A stretch of 64,000 nucleotides of DNA from Spartinivicinus ruber (GTDB lineage Bacteria > Pseudomonadota > Gammaproteobacteria > Pseudomonadales > Zooshikellaceae): NCBI RefSeq assembly GCF_011009015.1, contig NZ_CP048878.1, positions 3,502,354 to 3,566,353 of the forward strand, given 5' to 3'. Below, one piece after another: positions 43,097-52,661 of this stretch; position 1 is the stretch's first letter, and each line of letters starts with the position of its first letter. Below the pieces are notes generated by a model. The model made no database searches. It had not been told where the DNA came from and saw nothing but the letters and a program-made list of their open reading frames with translations. Both the position numbers and the translations under genes were made by a program.

Positions 43097-45670
43097 ATGG
43101 AATCATCAATTTACCGCTATATTCTGAAGCACACCCTCAAAGACCAGATATTAATCTTATTATTAACTGTCTTCTCATTTCCTTTGGTGTACGCCACTTT
43201 AGAAGTGCCCAAACATATTATCAATGATGCCTTAAACAGTAACAATGTACCTGAGACTGTGTGGGGTTACCCGGTTGATCAGATTGACTATTTATTAATC
43301 CTTTGTTTCACCTTTTTGGGTCTAGTGATTATTAATGGTGGGATCAAGTATATATTAAACGTCTACCGTGGTGTGGTCGGTGAGCGTATGTTAAAAAACC
43401 TACGGTTTGAGCTGTATAGCCGCATTTTACGCTTTCCTATCCCCCACTTTAAAAAGGTATCCCAGGGGGAAATAATCCCAATTGTAACAGCCGAAACTGA
43501 ACCCTTAGGGGGGTTTATTGGTGAAGCCTTCGCTTTGCCTGCCTTTCAAGGTGGATTACTGGTTACTTATTTGTTTTTTATTTATAACCAAGACGTGATT
43601 TTAGGCATTGCAGCAACAGCACTATACCCTTTACAGCTATACATTATTCCTAAACTGCAACGCATCGTTAATCAGCTGGGTAAACAACGGGTTTTAGCAG
43701 CACGACGGTTGGGGGATAAAATCGGTGATAGTATTGGAGGCATCAAAGAAATCCACAGCTTTGGTACCTTTCAGTTTGAGCGCTCAAAGATTTTAGATCG
43801 CCTGGATCATATCTTTGAAATTCGCTACAAAATATACAAATTGAAATTCTTTATAAAATTCTTAAACAACTTTCTGGCTAAAGTGACGCCTTTCTTTTTC
43901 TATTCTGTAGGAGGCTATTATGTCATTCAAGGTGAGCTATCACTTGGAGCACTCATTGCTGCTCTCGCGGCTTACCAAGACTTAGATGCCCCCTGGAAAG
44001 AGTTGTTAAAATATTACCAAACCAAGGAAGACATTCGCATCAAATACGAGCAAATTGTCTATCAATTTAGTCCTGATAATTTGCTTGCCAGCCATATTCA
44101 AGATGGGCCTGTCGCCCCTGTTAATCTGCAAGAGCAAAACCTAAGTACTGAACATTTGTATTATGGAGAACACGAAAACGTCAATATCATCGATGATGTC
44201 AATATTACTCTGCCTCTTAACCAGCATACCGCCATAGTGGGTAACGACAACAGTGGCAAAAGTGAGCTGGTTCTATTATTAACCCGACTATTAACACCCC
44301 GTAACGGTCGTATTAACCTGGCTACAGAAAACTTACAAACCTTGAGCAGTGCAACGTTAAGCCAGCATATCTGTTATCTTGATAATTCGCCTCATTTCTT
44401 TTCTGGTACCATTCGACAAAACCTGTTGTACGGCTTAAATATACACCCCCTGGAGTCCAAGAGTCCTGCTTACTCACTGCAAATAGAAGAACCTCAATTC
44501 GTTGACAGTTGGTTTCAACCGAGTCAACTGGGTTTTGATAGTAACCAAGCTGTTGATAATTATTTAATCAATATGCTAACCAAGTTAAAAATGGCAGATG
44601 ACATCTATCATTATGGCTTGCAAGGTTATTTAAACCCTGCCACGGATCAAGATGTCATGAAGCAGGTTATTGAGTTAAGGCGGGCTTTTAGAGATGCTGT
44701 GCAAACCTCAGATATGACTGACATTATCGAGTTTTTTGATTGGACCAAATACAACGATAACTTAACGGTGGCTGAAAATATTTTATTTGGTTCCAGCCGA
44801 GAAATGATGCTGGATCTCAATATGTTGCATAAAAACACGTTGATTCATCAATTACTAGATGATGAAGGCTTAATGGATACAGCACTCACCATGGGTTATG
44901 AAGTCGCTAAAATGATGTTGGAGCTATTTGCCGATGTTGAGCCTGGCAGTGATTTATTTGAACGCTTCAGTTTTATCCAAGCAGAAGAAATTGGTGACTA
45001 TCAAACATTAATGGCCAAAGCCAATAAAGAGCAGCTTTATAAGCTTCCTCGGCAACAAATCGAAATGCTGCTGTCTTTAGTCTTTCAGCTAACCCCAGCT
45101 CGCCATCGTTTAGGTTTGTTATCTGAAGAGATTTGTAACAAGCTACTGAATGTGCGTAAAAAGCTCGCCAAAGCACTAAAAGCCCGTCATACCACCATTA
45201 TTTTTTATGATTCAGAAGAATATAATGAAGCGCTTAGTATCCAAGAAAATATTTTATTTGGCAAAGCAGTTTATGGCCAAGCACGTGCCCAAGCCAAAAT
45301 AACTGCTTGTATTGACAAACTAATTGCTTCTCACGATTTAATCCGCCCCATTATGAGCTATGGCTTAGATTATGAGGTGGGTACGGCAGGCACTCGCTTA
45401 TCCCTTGCCATGCGACAAAAGCTGGCTTTGGCCAGGGCACTCTTGAAAAAGCCAGACTTATTAGTCATCAATCAGGCAACCAGTGTATTGGATCTGGCAA
45501 CTGAAAGTGAAATAATGAGTGAAGTTAAACATCAAATGGCCAATAAAGGTTTAATCTGGGTTCTCAATCGTGCCGAGCAAGCCATGCACTTTGATCAAAC
45601 CCTCGTGGTTGATAAAGGCCAAGTCATTGAACAAGGTAATTACCAGCAGCTAATTAAAGGGCATCCCTAA
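43097..45670 (+). CDS. ABC transporter with enlarged, degenerate nucleotide-binding domain
   Basis: 857 residues (start at ATG 43097; a GTG at 43088 is possible). Residues about 10-325 form a six-helix exporter membrane domain. Walker A is intact (GNDNSGKS, 382-389). Beyond it the domain departs from the family: the Q-loop Gln is replaced (ICYLDNSPHFFSG, 429-430), the signature is LSLAMRQ (768-774) instead of LSGGQ, the Walker B Asp-Glu is Asn-Gln (LLVINQATS, 792-793) and the H-loop His is Asn (VLNRA, 824). An insertion of about 300 residues carries two ENILFG motifs (560-565 and 717-722), each resembling the segment after a Q-loop. It probably exports or flips the product of the surrounding glycan genes, yet catalysis as in normal ABC proteins looks impaired. 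Confidence 0.8.
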   Translation: MESSIYRYILKHTLKDQILILLLTVFSFPLVYATLEVPKHIINDALNSNNVPETVWGYPVDQIDYLLILCFTFLGLVIINGGIKYILNVYRGVVGERMLKNLRFELYSRILRFPIPHFKKVSQGEIIPIVTAETEPLGGFIGEAFALPAFQGGLLVTYLFFIYNQDVILGIAATALYPLQLYIIPKLQRIVNQLGKQRVLAARRLGDKIGDSIGGIKEIHSFGTFQFERSKILDRLDHIFEIRYKIYKLKFFIKFLNNFLAKVTPFFFYSVGGYYVIQGELSLGALIAALAAYQDLDAPWKELLKYYQTKEDIRIKYEQIVYQFSPDNLLASHIQDGPVAPVNLQEQNLSTEHLYYGEHENVNIIDDVNITLPLNQHTAIVGNDNSGKSELVLLLTRLLTPRNGRINLATENLQTLSSATLSQHICYLDNSPHFFSGTIRQNLLYGLNIHPLESKSPAYSLQIEEPQFVDSWFQPSQLGFDSNQAVDNYLINMLTKLKMADDIYHYGLQGYLNPATDQDVMKQVIELRRAFRDAVQTSDMTDIIEFFDWTKYNDNLTVAENILFGSSREMMLDLNMLHKNTLIHQLLDDEGLMDTALTMGYEVAKMMLELFADVEPGSDLFERFSFIQAEEIGDYQTLMAKANKEQLYKLPRQQIEMLLSLVFQLTPARHRLGLLSEEICNKLLNVRKKLAKALKARHTTIIFYDSEEYNEALSIQENILFGKAVYGQARAQAKITACIDKLIASHDLIRPIMSYGLDYEVGTAGTRLSLAMRQKLALARALLKKPDLLVINQATSVLDLATESEIMSEVKHQMANKGLIWVLNRAEQAMHFDQTLVVDKGQVIEQGNYQQLIKGHP

Positions 45671-45896
45671 TAATTGCCAGTCTTTTTCAGCATGAGGAAT
45701 ACGCCAATATTATCTGAGACCACTCAAAAAACCTTCATTTAACTGCAATAATAATTTATCTTGTACTCATAAGTAAAACAGACAAACCTTAATAAACGGT
45801 ATATATAATAATGTACTTTTTATAAATACCCTAGGTTATCACTCCCTATCTTCAGCAAATATAACCTTCTAAAAGCTAAACACTCATAATTTGGTG

Positions 45897-47348
45897 ATGA
45901 AACACTATCAATGGTTATTTGGATTACCCATATTACATTCCCGTTCATGTAGTATATTAGTTAGCATTTTATTGATTAATTTTTTGCATATTAATACTAG
46001 CAGCGCGAGCGACAGCCCTATATCTGAAAACAACAACCGAAAACCCATCACAAAAGTATTATTTATTCTCTCAGAATGGGTAGCTAATACTGACCACCCA
46101 TTAAATTTAATAGGTGATTTTAGCGTAGCAACCCCTGACTTAGCATTGGCTGTTAAATTGCCACCCGATGAAGGTAATGGCGAACCCCCTGCTCTACCAT
46201 CAATTGATTCCATTGTTGAACAAATGCAAGCTGGCCAATGGTATTATGTGAAAACCCATAATACCTTAGCTGAAGTATTTCCACCGCAACACGAAGACTG
46301 GAGCATTATTGGACCAATGGCTGTACTCACTGCCTGGTCAGGCGGAGCCATTAACGACCACGAATTATTAGTATGGGGGGGCGGCCACGGTGACTATGGT
46401 GGTAATGAAGTCTATCTATTTAACTTCGAAAAGCTTCGCTGGCAACGGGCCACTGAGCCCAGCCGCTACAAAAAAAATAATATCAAGAAATGTGTTGATA
46501 ACCAAAATAACCCTAGCAATGACTGTATTACCCTTGACGGTGCCGCTACCTCAGCCCACAGTTATGATGCAATTCAATATCTACCGAAATTAAAAAAATT
46601 CTGGTTAGGTCCTGGCTCAATATATAGAAGTGGTAGAGCATTAAACGATACTTATCTATTTAATACCAAAACCAAACAATGGCAACAACAGATGCGTTTA
46701 CCTATTTCAGGCTATTTAAGTTCAGCGGTTGAACCTACCACAGGTAATTTATTAATTGCCAATGGAAACTATTTGTTAGGCTACGACCCCGTTAGTCAAC
46801 AACCGTTATTTAAGTCATTAAGCGGTCCTGACTATGGCGGGGCATCTCCTGGTGCTTATGCACTTAAACAACAGCGCTTTATTCAACTCCTTAACAGCAG
46901 TGTGGTTAGTTATGATTTAACCAATGTTGATTGGCAGTCACTCCAGATAAATACTTTTGTTAAGTTACCCATTGAGCCAAGGCATCATAAATTACAAATT
47001 AATCACAACGGTGCTTGGCAACCCTTTCAGTTGGGCCAGCAACAACTTAGCCATGAACCAGCCAGCTTCCGCCAATTTGGTATCGACTACGACCCAGAAC
47101 AAAACCTTTTTGCTTTATGGGATGGCCATAAAAACGTAGTTGTTTTAGACCCTACAACCTGGCGACTGATGGAACTGAAAAACCTTGATCAAACCAATAC
47201 GCCTTCTGTCTTCAAAGCAGGAACTAGTCAGCGTAAAGGCCAAGGCATCTTTGGTCGGTGGCGTTATAGCCATAAATGGCGTTGTTTCATTGGGTTTAAT
47301 GATGCCAAGCAAGGGCTTTGGTTATATCGTTTACCTATTATTCATTAA
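45897..47348 (+). CDS. Secreted kelch / galactose-oxidase-like beta-propeller protein
   Basis: 483 residues from ATG 45897 (the TTG and GTG just upstream are also in frame). A signal peptide of about 38 residues (SILVSILLINFLHINTSSAS) precedes a repeat region with kelch features: WSGGAINDHELLVWGGGHG followed by DYGGNEVYLFNFEKLRWQRA, then NDTYLFNTKTKQWQQ. A G7 run lies at 46375-46381. Such propellers bind carbohydrates or act as oxidases; the copper ligands of galactose oxidase were not recognised. It overlaps the convergent kinase-like gene by 18 bases. Confidence 0.7.
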   Translation: MKHYQWLFGLPILHSRSCSILVSILLINFLHINTSSASDSPISENNNRKPITKVLFILSEWVANTDHPLNLIGDFSVATPDLALAVKLPPDEGNGEPPALPSIDSIVEQMQAGQWYYVKTHNTLAEVFPPQHEDWSIIGPMAVLTAWSGGAINDHELLVWGGGHGDYGGNEVYLFNFEKLRWQRATEPSRYKKNNIKKCVDNQNNPSNDCITLDGAATSAHSYDAIQYLPKLKKFWLGPGSIYRSGRALNDTYLFNTKTKQWQQQMRLPISGYLSSAVEPTTGNLLIANGNYLLGYDPVSQQPLFKSLSGPDYGGASPGAYALKQQRFIQLLNSSVVSYDLTNVDWQSLQINTFVKLPIEPRHHKLQINHNGAWQPFQLGQQQLSHEPASFRQFGIDYDPEQNLFALWDGHKNVVVLDPTTWRLMELKNLDQTNTPSVFKAGTSQRKGQGIFGRWRYSHKWRCFIGFNDAKQGLWLYRLPIIH

Positions 47349-48140
47349 TGATACCAACCATTCAGGCACTTGCTCAAAATAAAAGCCTTGCTCAGTGACA
47401 GAAAAGTTATCTACTCCTACACCCACTAAACGGCATTTGTCTACTTTTAACCAGACAGTTGCAGCCAAAATATCAGCCGTCAGTTGATTGATATGCCGTT
47501 TAAACTGTGGGTTAACTTGTAAATAGGTTTGCGCAGTTTGATAACAGTCATCTATTGAGGGTAAACCGGTTAGTGTTGCAGCTAAATCCAGTGCAGGATT
47601 ACCCAAACTTATTCGGTGCAAATCAACCAACATTAACTCACCAGTTAAAGTTCGCCGCCAACAGTGTCTATCACAAGCACCTGCAATTAAACTCATGGGC
47701 CCGAATAAATGTTGGTAGTCATAGCATAAGCTGTCTAATAACGCTGCTATTAAGCGTCGTTTCGCAGGATTAACTTCGTCTAACAGCATTAAATTATATT
47801 CAGGCAACCACTGATGTTGAGCTAATTGGTGATAATCTAGATTGACTCTACTATTATGTAACCTAGCAAGATAATTTAATTGTTCTGCAGAAGATATAGG
47901 GGGAAGTGTTTCTGTTTCAACAACGGTTAATTGGGCAGCCTCCATACTGGCTGACACTAAAAGACCTTGCTTATCTAACTGAGGCACTAATTGAGCAGCC
48001 ACATACTCTGCCACCGAACAATTAAACCACTGGCCTAATACCGGTTGTTGACCGGAACAACGCTTATTGAATTCCTGGGTAAGTTCCCACTGCGATCTAG
48101 ATAATGTTGTCCCATCCTGGGCTTTTGCAACCACATCCAT
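47331..48140 (-). CDS. LPS-kinase / aminoglycoside-phosphotransferase-like protein
   Basis: 269 residues from ATG 48140. The C-lobe of a protein-kinase-like fold is visible: GACDRHCWRRT, with an Asp in the catalytic-loop position, and LMLVDLHRISLGNPALDLAATL in the metal-binding position. The DLHR tetrapeptide is characteristic of the WaaP/Kdo-kinase lipopolysaccharide kinase family. The N-lobe is short and hard to align, and the catalytic-loop Asn is replaced by Arg, so activity is uncertain. The setting suggests phosphorylation of a sugar in the glycan made here. Confidence 0.6.
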   Translation of the reverse strand: MDVVAKAQDGTTLSRSQWELTQEFNKRCSGQQPVLGQWFNCSVAEYVAAQLVPQLDKQGLLVSASMEAAQLTVVETETLPPISSAEQLNYLARLHNSRVNLDYHQLAQHQWLPEYNLMLLDEVNPAKRRLIAALLDSLCYDYQHLFGPMSLIAGACDRHCWRRTLTGELMLVDLHRISLGNPALDLAATLTGLPSIDDCYQTAQTYLQVNPQFKRHINQLTADILAATVWLKVDKCRLVGVGVDNFSVTEQGFYFEQVPEWLVSLMNNR

Positions 48141-48307
48141 CACTATTGTTCCCTGTCTACTTACTAGACCCAATCACTGTGGGTAGTCTAAATCAAAAGT
48201 CAGGGTTATCATAACAAGGCTCAAACAGTGATGACAAGGCTCTACCATTTAGTCAACAAAATACCAAACAACACTTGCTGTATATAATAATTGACAGGGT
48301 TACTTCT

Positions 48308-49105
48308 TTATTGTTTGGCTTCTATATCAACAACACCAGACTTTTTATATAACTGTTGGTATAGCGGTGTTCTTTTAACTTTTTTTATTGCACCATTAAT
48401 TTTAGTAAAATCCGCCTGAGCTATGCTTGCTTTGCTAAAAATAAAATGCACAGGGTTGTTGTGTACGACAAAAGGCAAAAGCTCAACCTGACCTTTTTTA
48501 TCATGTATAGTGGTAAAATAATCAAAATACACCACATCTTGCACAACACCATCAGCCCTATTGTTTAACAAACGAAACATCTGTTTATCATTATCGATAT
48601 CAGCATAAACGAGCGCTTTAAATTTTTTTTGTTGAATAGCTTTAGCATAGGCAGGCCCATACCATGCACCTAACTGAACATTGAGCCGCATATTCAGCCC
48701 AATTAAATCCTCTAATTTGGCTATTTCCCACCGCTTAACCTCCCCTCTGCGCACAGCAATCCTTATTTGCTCAAGTCGATAAGCGGTTGAGTAATAAGCA
48801 AACTGCTCTCGTTCAGCCACCCGAGAAGCCAGCCCTAAAAAGTCTACCCGCCCTTTTTGAACTTCATATAGTGAACGCTTCCAGGGTAGCTGCACCAATG
48901 TTAAGGGGCAATTGAGTTGTTTAAAAACTGCTTTAATAAAACGTATATCCAGCCCCACCACTTTTCCTTGCGGATTTTTCATCATGTAAGGCGGCAGTTC
49001 TGTCCATGCCATCATATAATTGGGTTTAAGACACTGATCTCCCCTGGCCATCTGCACACCAGAAAAGAGTAGGCTCCACCCCCACAAGATTAAGCACCTA
49101 ACCAT
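48308..49105 (-). CDS. Orphan PBP2-type solute-binding protein
   Basis: 265 residues. Signal peptide about 1-22, then the family 3 binding-protein fold (YMMAWTELPPYMMKNPQGKV begins the mature part; LDIRFIKAVFKQLN; FLGLASRVAEREQFAYYSTA). No permease or ATPase gene is adjacent, so it may feed a distant transporter or serve as a sensor. Distantly related to the three similar genes downstream. Confidence 0.78.
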   Translation of the reverse strand: MVRCLILWGWSLLFSGVQMARGDQCLKPNYMMAWTELPPYMMKNPQGKVVGLDIRFIKAVFKQLNCPLTLVQLPWKRSLYEVQKGRVDFLGLASRVAEREQFAYYSTAYRLEQIRIAVRRGEVKRWEIAKLEDLIGLNMRLNVQLGAWYGPAYAKAIQQKKFKALVYADIDNDKQMFRLLNNRADGVVQDVVYFDYFTTIHDKKGQVELLPFVVHNNPVHFIFSKASIAQADFTKINGAIKKVKRTPLYQQLYKKSGVVDIEAKQ

Positions 49106-49189
49106 TAGCCATCTACTTTATTGCATTAAACTATGCTCTTATTTTAATTGTAGCTAGCCTAATACCATCAGATGGCTAAATAATTACCC

Positions 49190-50389
49190 TTATCCCCCTG
49201 CTGAGCGCATTCCCGAATCTGCTGTAATAGTCAGATTGCGCTGAGAAAGTAACAAGGGGATCCCACCCATCATCAGCATTACCACTGCCAATAATACCAG
49301 TGGTGGTATTGTTAGTTGCGTCATGACCATGACCAGTAATGAGGCCCCTACCATTTGAACACACCCCAACATCGCAGCCGCAGTGCCTGCACACTCAGCA
49401 AATGGAGCTAACGCTAAACTGGTAGCCGACCCCAAAATTAAGGCAAAACCAACACATGCCATGCCAACAGGCATCATTAAGCTGACGGCTAACGATAACC
49501 CCAATGAGCCACTGGCTAACATCAGCAGGCCTGCGCAAACCATCAACAGTAGTCCGATCAAGGTACAATGGTGTTGTCCAATCCGTTGAATCAGCCATGG
49601 GGCAGTCATACTAGTCAGTAAAATCCATAAGGCATTCATTCCAAACAAGGCACCATAAGCCAACTTAGAAAAACCAGCTTGCTTGATCAGCACCACTGGT
49701 GACCAAGTAACATAGGCTAAAATCATTGTCATTGCCGCCAAACAGCAACAACTATAGTATTGAAAACCCTTATGGCTAATAATGCGTCTATAACTAGTTA
49801 AAACCTGATGGATGGGCTCAGAAAAAGCGGGTTTGGTTTCTGGTAAGCCGTAATTAACCAACACTACAACTAACAATGCATAAATAGCCAGGGCGTAAAA
49901 ACAAGCTTGCCACCCCCATTGAGCAATTAACAGTCCACCCAATAGCGGAGCTAATGCAGGTGCCAAATTAATTGCTCCGAGCATATAACTATAAGCAGCT
50001 GCACTTTGTTGCCCCGAAAAACAGTCCCTCACAATTGCAAATGCAGCAACTGAGGTACAACAAGCAGCAAATCCCTGTACTGCACGTACCCACATGAACT
50101 CTGTTATTGAACTAACACTTACCGCAAGCACACTACTGACACCGTATAATATAATCCCCATTAAAGCTATATAACGGCGTCCCCAATGGTCAGCCAAAGG
50201 CCCTATAACCAATTGACCCAGCCCCATTGCCAACAAAAAAACCGTAATTGTATTTTGTACTTGATCTTGCTGTGCTTTAAAGTGATCAATCAAATTAGGC
50301 ACAGCAGGTAAATAAATATCAATACCCACAGGAGAAAATAGTACCAATGCAATCAGCGATAATAATAAAGCACGAGAAGTACTTGGCAT
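49190..50389 (-). CDS. Bcr/CflA-type MFS drug efflux transporter
   Basis: About 400 residues, twelve membrane helices. Bcr/CflA signatures: FSPVGIDIYLPAVPNLIDHF, LGQLVIGPLADHWGRRYIAL, RAVQGFAACCTSVAAFAIVRD and LAPALAPLLGG. A GAGGTG binding site lies 19 bases before ATG 50389, which would fit an upstream TTG (50401) better, so the N-terminus is uncertain by a few residues. Divergent from a LysR gene, which is the usual arrangement for control by that regulator. Confidence 0.85.
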   Translation of the reverse strand: MPSTSRALLLSLIALVLFSPVGIDIYLPAVPNLIDHFKAQQDQVQNTITVFLLAMGLGQLVIGPLADHWGRRYIALMGIILYGVSSVLAVSVSSITEFMWVRAVQGFAACCTSVAAFAIVRDCFSGQQSAAAYSYMLGAINLAPALAPLLGGLLIAQWGWQACFYALAIYALLVVVLVNYGLPETKPAFSEPIHQVLTSYRRIISHKGFQYYSCCCLAAMTMILAYVTWSPVVLIKQAGFSKLAYGALFGMNALWILLTSMTAPWLIQRIGQHHCTLIGLLLMVCAGLLMLASGSLGLSLAVSLMMPVGMACVGFALILGSATSLALAPFAECAGTAAAMLGCVQMVGASLLVMVMTQLTIPPLVLLAVVMLMMGGIPLLLSQRNLTITADSGMRSAGG

Positions 50390-50601
50390 GACATTATTCA
50401 AAAACAACACCTCACTACACTACTACCGACATTGAATAATGAAAAAATAAGGGGCGACCACGCAACTCGCTAGCGGCAATGTTGCTTCCCCTAAAATGAA
50501 GAGATAGACCCATATTAATTGATAAAAGTAACTTAGCTAATTTATGATATGGACTCAAGAGAAATAAATTCAGAACTATAATGCCCCAACGGAATATCAT
50601 A

Positions 50602-51576
50602 ATGAAAGTAGAAAACCTAGCCCGGATTGACCTTAACCTATTGGTCAGTTTACAGGTTTTACTTGAGGAACAAAGCTGCACCCGTGCAGCTGAACGACTA
50701 CATTTATCACAATCAGCGATGAGCAAAACCCTAGCGCGGTTAAGAGAAGTTTTTCAAGACCCTTTATTAGTGCGTAATGCCCATGGCATGTTGCCTACCA
50801 CTCATGCAGAACAACTAAAAAGCCAATTACAAGATACCCTACAAAGTGTCTCTCTGTTGCTTGACCCACCCAAATTTGATCCTAAGGTAAGTCGCCGTTA
50901 TTTCACCTTGACCAGTATTGATAGTGCTTACCAATTATTTTTACCAAGCTATTTTGGACCACTGTTATCAGCAGCGCCCTATATAGAACTGGATTATCGG
51001 CCTTGGAGTAAACAATCTGCACACATGTTAACCCAGGGCCAAATTGAACTGGGGATTACTGTTAAAGAAAACGTGAGTAATGTACCATGGCAAAGTCCTG
51101 TAGAGCTGCCTCCCAATTTACGAACCCAACCACTGAAAGAGGATTATATGGTTTGCCTAGTGAGGCGCGATCACCCAATCCTATTTAAAAAATCCAGTTG
51201 GGACATGGAAACATATCTAGAACTAGGTCATGTTCAAGCTTATTGCGAAGGTGAAAGCAATGGTAAATGGATGCTGGACTTCTTTTTAGCTGACCAGGGA
51301 TATGAACGCAATATCGCGGCTAAAGTGCCAGAATTTCAAGCAGCACTGACTATTATTCAGCATAGCGACCTAGTTTTTACCGGCCCCAAGCAATTTGCAA
51401 ACTACGCCAAACAACAATACCCATTAGTTGAATTACCACTCCCCCTGGAATTACCCACTATCACTTATTTGCTGACCTGGCATGAACGATTTGATGAAGA
51501 CCCAGGCCATCAATGGTTACGAAAAATGCTGCTTGAATATATCAACCCTGAGATGTCAGAGAACTCTGTACAATAG
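50602..51576 (+). CDS. LysR-family transcriptional regulator
   Basis: 324 residues. Helix-turn-helix at about 10-60 (IDLNLLVSLQVLLEEQSCTR, AAERLHLSQSAMSKTLARL), then a periplasmic-binding-protein-like effector domain. ATG 50602 places ACGGA eight bases upstream; ATG 50581 is possible. Divergent from the Bcr/CflA exporter, which it likely regulates from the shared 190-base intergenic region. The inducer is unknown. Confidence 0.85.
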   Translation: MKVENLARIDLNLLVSLQVLLEEQSCTRAAERLHLSQSAMSKTLARLREVFQDPLLVRNAHGMLPTTHAEQLKSQLQDTLQSVSLLLDPPKFDPKVSRRYFTLTSIDSAYQLFLPSYFGPLLSAAPYIELDYRPWSKQSAHMLTQGQIELGITVKENVSNVPWQSPVELPPNLRTQPLKEDYMVCLVRRDHPILFKKSSWDMETYLELGHVQAYCEGESNGKWMLDFFLADQGYERNIAAKVPEFQAALTIIQHSDLVFTGPKQFANYAKQQYPLVELPLPLELPTITYLLTWHERFDEDPGHQWLRKMLLEYINPEMSENSVQ

Positions 51577-51583
51577 TTGTTTG

Positions 51584-51611
51584 CACAAGCCTTGATACAC
51601 CAAGGCTTGTG
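51584..51611 (+). terminator. Strong hairpin after the LysR gene
   Basis: CACAAGCCTTG (51584-51594) and CAAGGCTTGTG (51601-51611), eleven perfect pairs, six-base loop, starting 8 bases after the stop. The downstream sequence is A-rich (AAAAGAAG) rather than T-rich, so it may act with Rho or as a 3' stabiliser. Confidence 0.55.
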
Positions 51612-51809
51612 AAAAGAAGTCTTTAAGGCGCAAAGTTTTTAGGAACATTCTTAAATGGATTATACCAAAGGAATGGGTCTTCAAATGCTAACTGTTTGGG
51701 TAACAATGGGTTACTTACTTTATTACCACATAAAAAATTCGGCCATAGGTTATACAATAAAAAAGAACAGTGTATGTACCCGTTATAGATTAATTTTAAA
51801 TTAACTTTG

Positions 51810-52625
51810 TTACATATAATGACTTAATATATCCTGATATAAAGTCTCTCGAACCATCCCTGGTATTTTTTTCGTTTTATCAATACCTTGTTGTATCAAA
51901 TTTATTAAATTGTTATCAACATCCTTACTAAAAGCAAAATAGAGATGGCCTTCTTTCAATAAAAAAACCGTTTCAAAATCATCTGTATTCTGTCTATTTT
52001 GTTTGATAAACCAATTACCAACAAATTCCTCATAGGCCCATAAATCGATTCTTTGCTTGACCAGCATGTTCACAATTGAGTTAGCATTGGCTTGAGAAAT
52101 AAACTTATGTCGTGGGTAACCTGCCTCCAACACGAGCTGCTCACCCACATCATCACGGATGCCAGCAATGTTGTAATTGTGCATCTCTTGCTTGAACTTA
52201 ATATTGATTTGCCTGGCTTTAACAGCAATCAATACGATACGGGTCGGCGAAATAGGACCTGCCCATTTGAATAATGTTTCTCTTGCTACAGTGCGTGTGG
52301 TACTAAACAAAACTATATTGGGTCCTTTTAATACTTGTTGATAACCACGGGCCCAAGGATACACTTTGATACTATCGCGCCTTAATGTGATATCTTGTAG
52401 TTGCGTGGCAGCAATCAGCAAATCCACCGCAATGCCTTTCAAAATACCACGATCAACAAAATTATAGGGTGGGTAAGCTTCTGTAATAAAAGTTAGTTTG
52501 GAAAATTTTTTCTTTAAGTCAGCCGTTTCCTCAGCAGCTAAAATAGGCACTTCTATACAATAAGCCAGAAAAAGCAGCAATAAAACTAACCTTTTCATTG
52601 CGACATTAAAAAAGGGTAGCCTCAT
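51810..52625 (-). CDS. Orphan PBP2-type solute-binding protein, tandem copy A
   Basis: 271 residues. N-terminal signal peptide ending near PILAAEE; the first ATG has AAGGGGG six bases ahead, so I kept it. Mature part begins KLTFITEAYPPYNF, with VYPWARGYQQVLKGPNIVLF, TRTVARETLFKWAGPIS and IRDDVGEQLV. It is strongly similar over its whole length to the next gene and probably arose from it by tandem duplication. No transporter partners. Confidence 0.82.
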   Translation of the reverse strand: MRLPFFNVAMKRLVLLLLFLAYCIEVPILAAEETADLKKKFSKLTFITEAYPPYNFVDRGILKGIAVDLLIAATQLQDITLRRDSIKVYPWARGYQQVLKGPNIVLFSTTRTVARETLFKWAGPISPTRIVLIAVKARQINIKFKQEMHNYNIAGIRDDVGEQLVLEAGYPRHKFISQANANSIVNMLVKQRIDLWAYEEFVGNWFIKQNRQNTDDFETVFLLKEGHLYFAFSKDVDNNLINLIQQGIDKTKKIPGMVRETLYQDILSHYM

Positions 52626-52661
52626 TGTCTACCCCCTTGTTAAACCTCTATACAATAATAA

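Noticed and set aside
46375-46381. G7 run in the propeller gene as a contingency locus
   Set aside because: Short, and it encodes the conserved WGGGH motif, so selection on protein sequence explains it.
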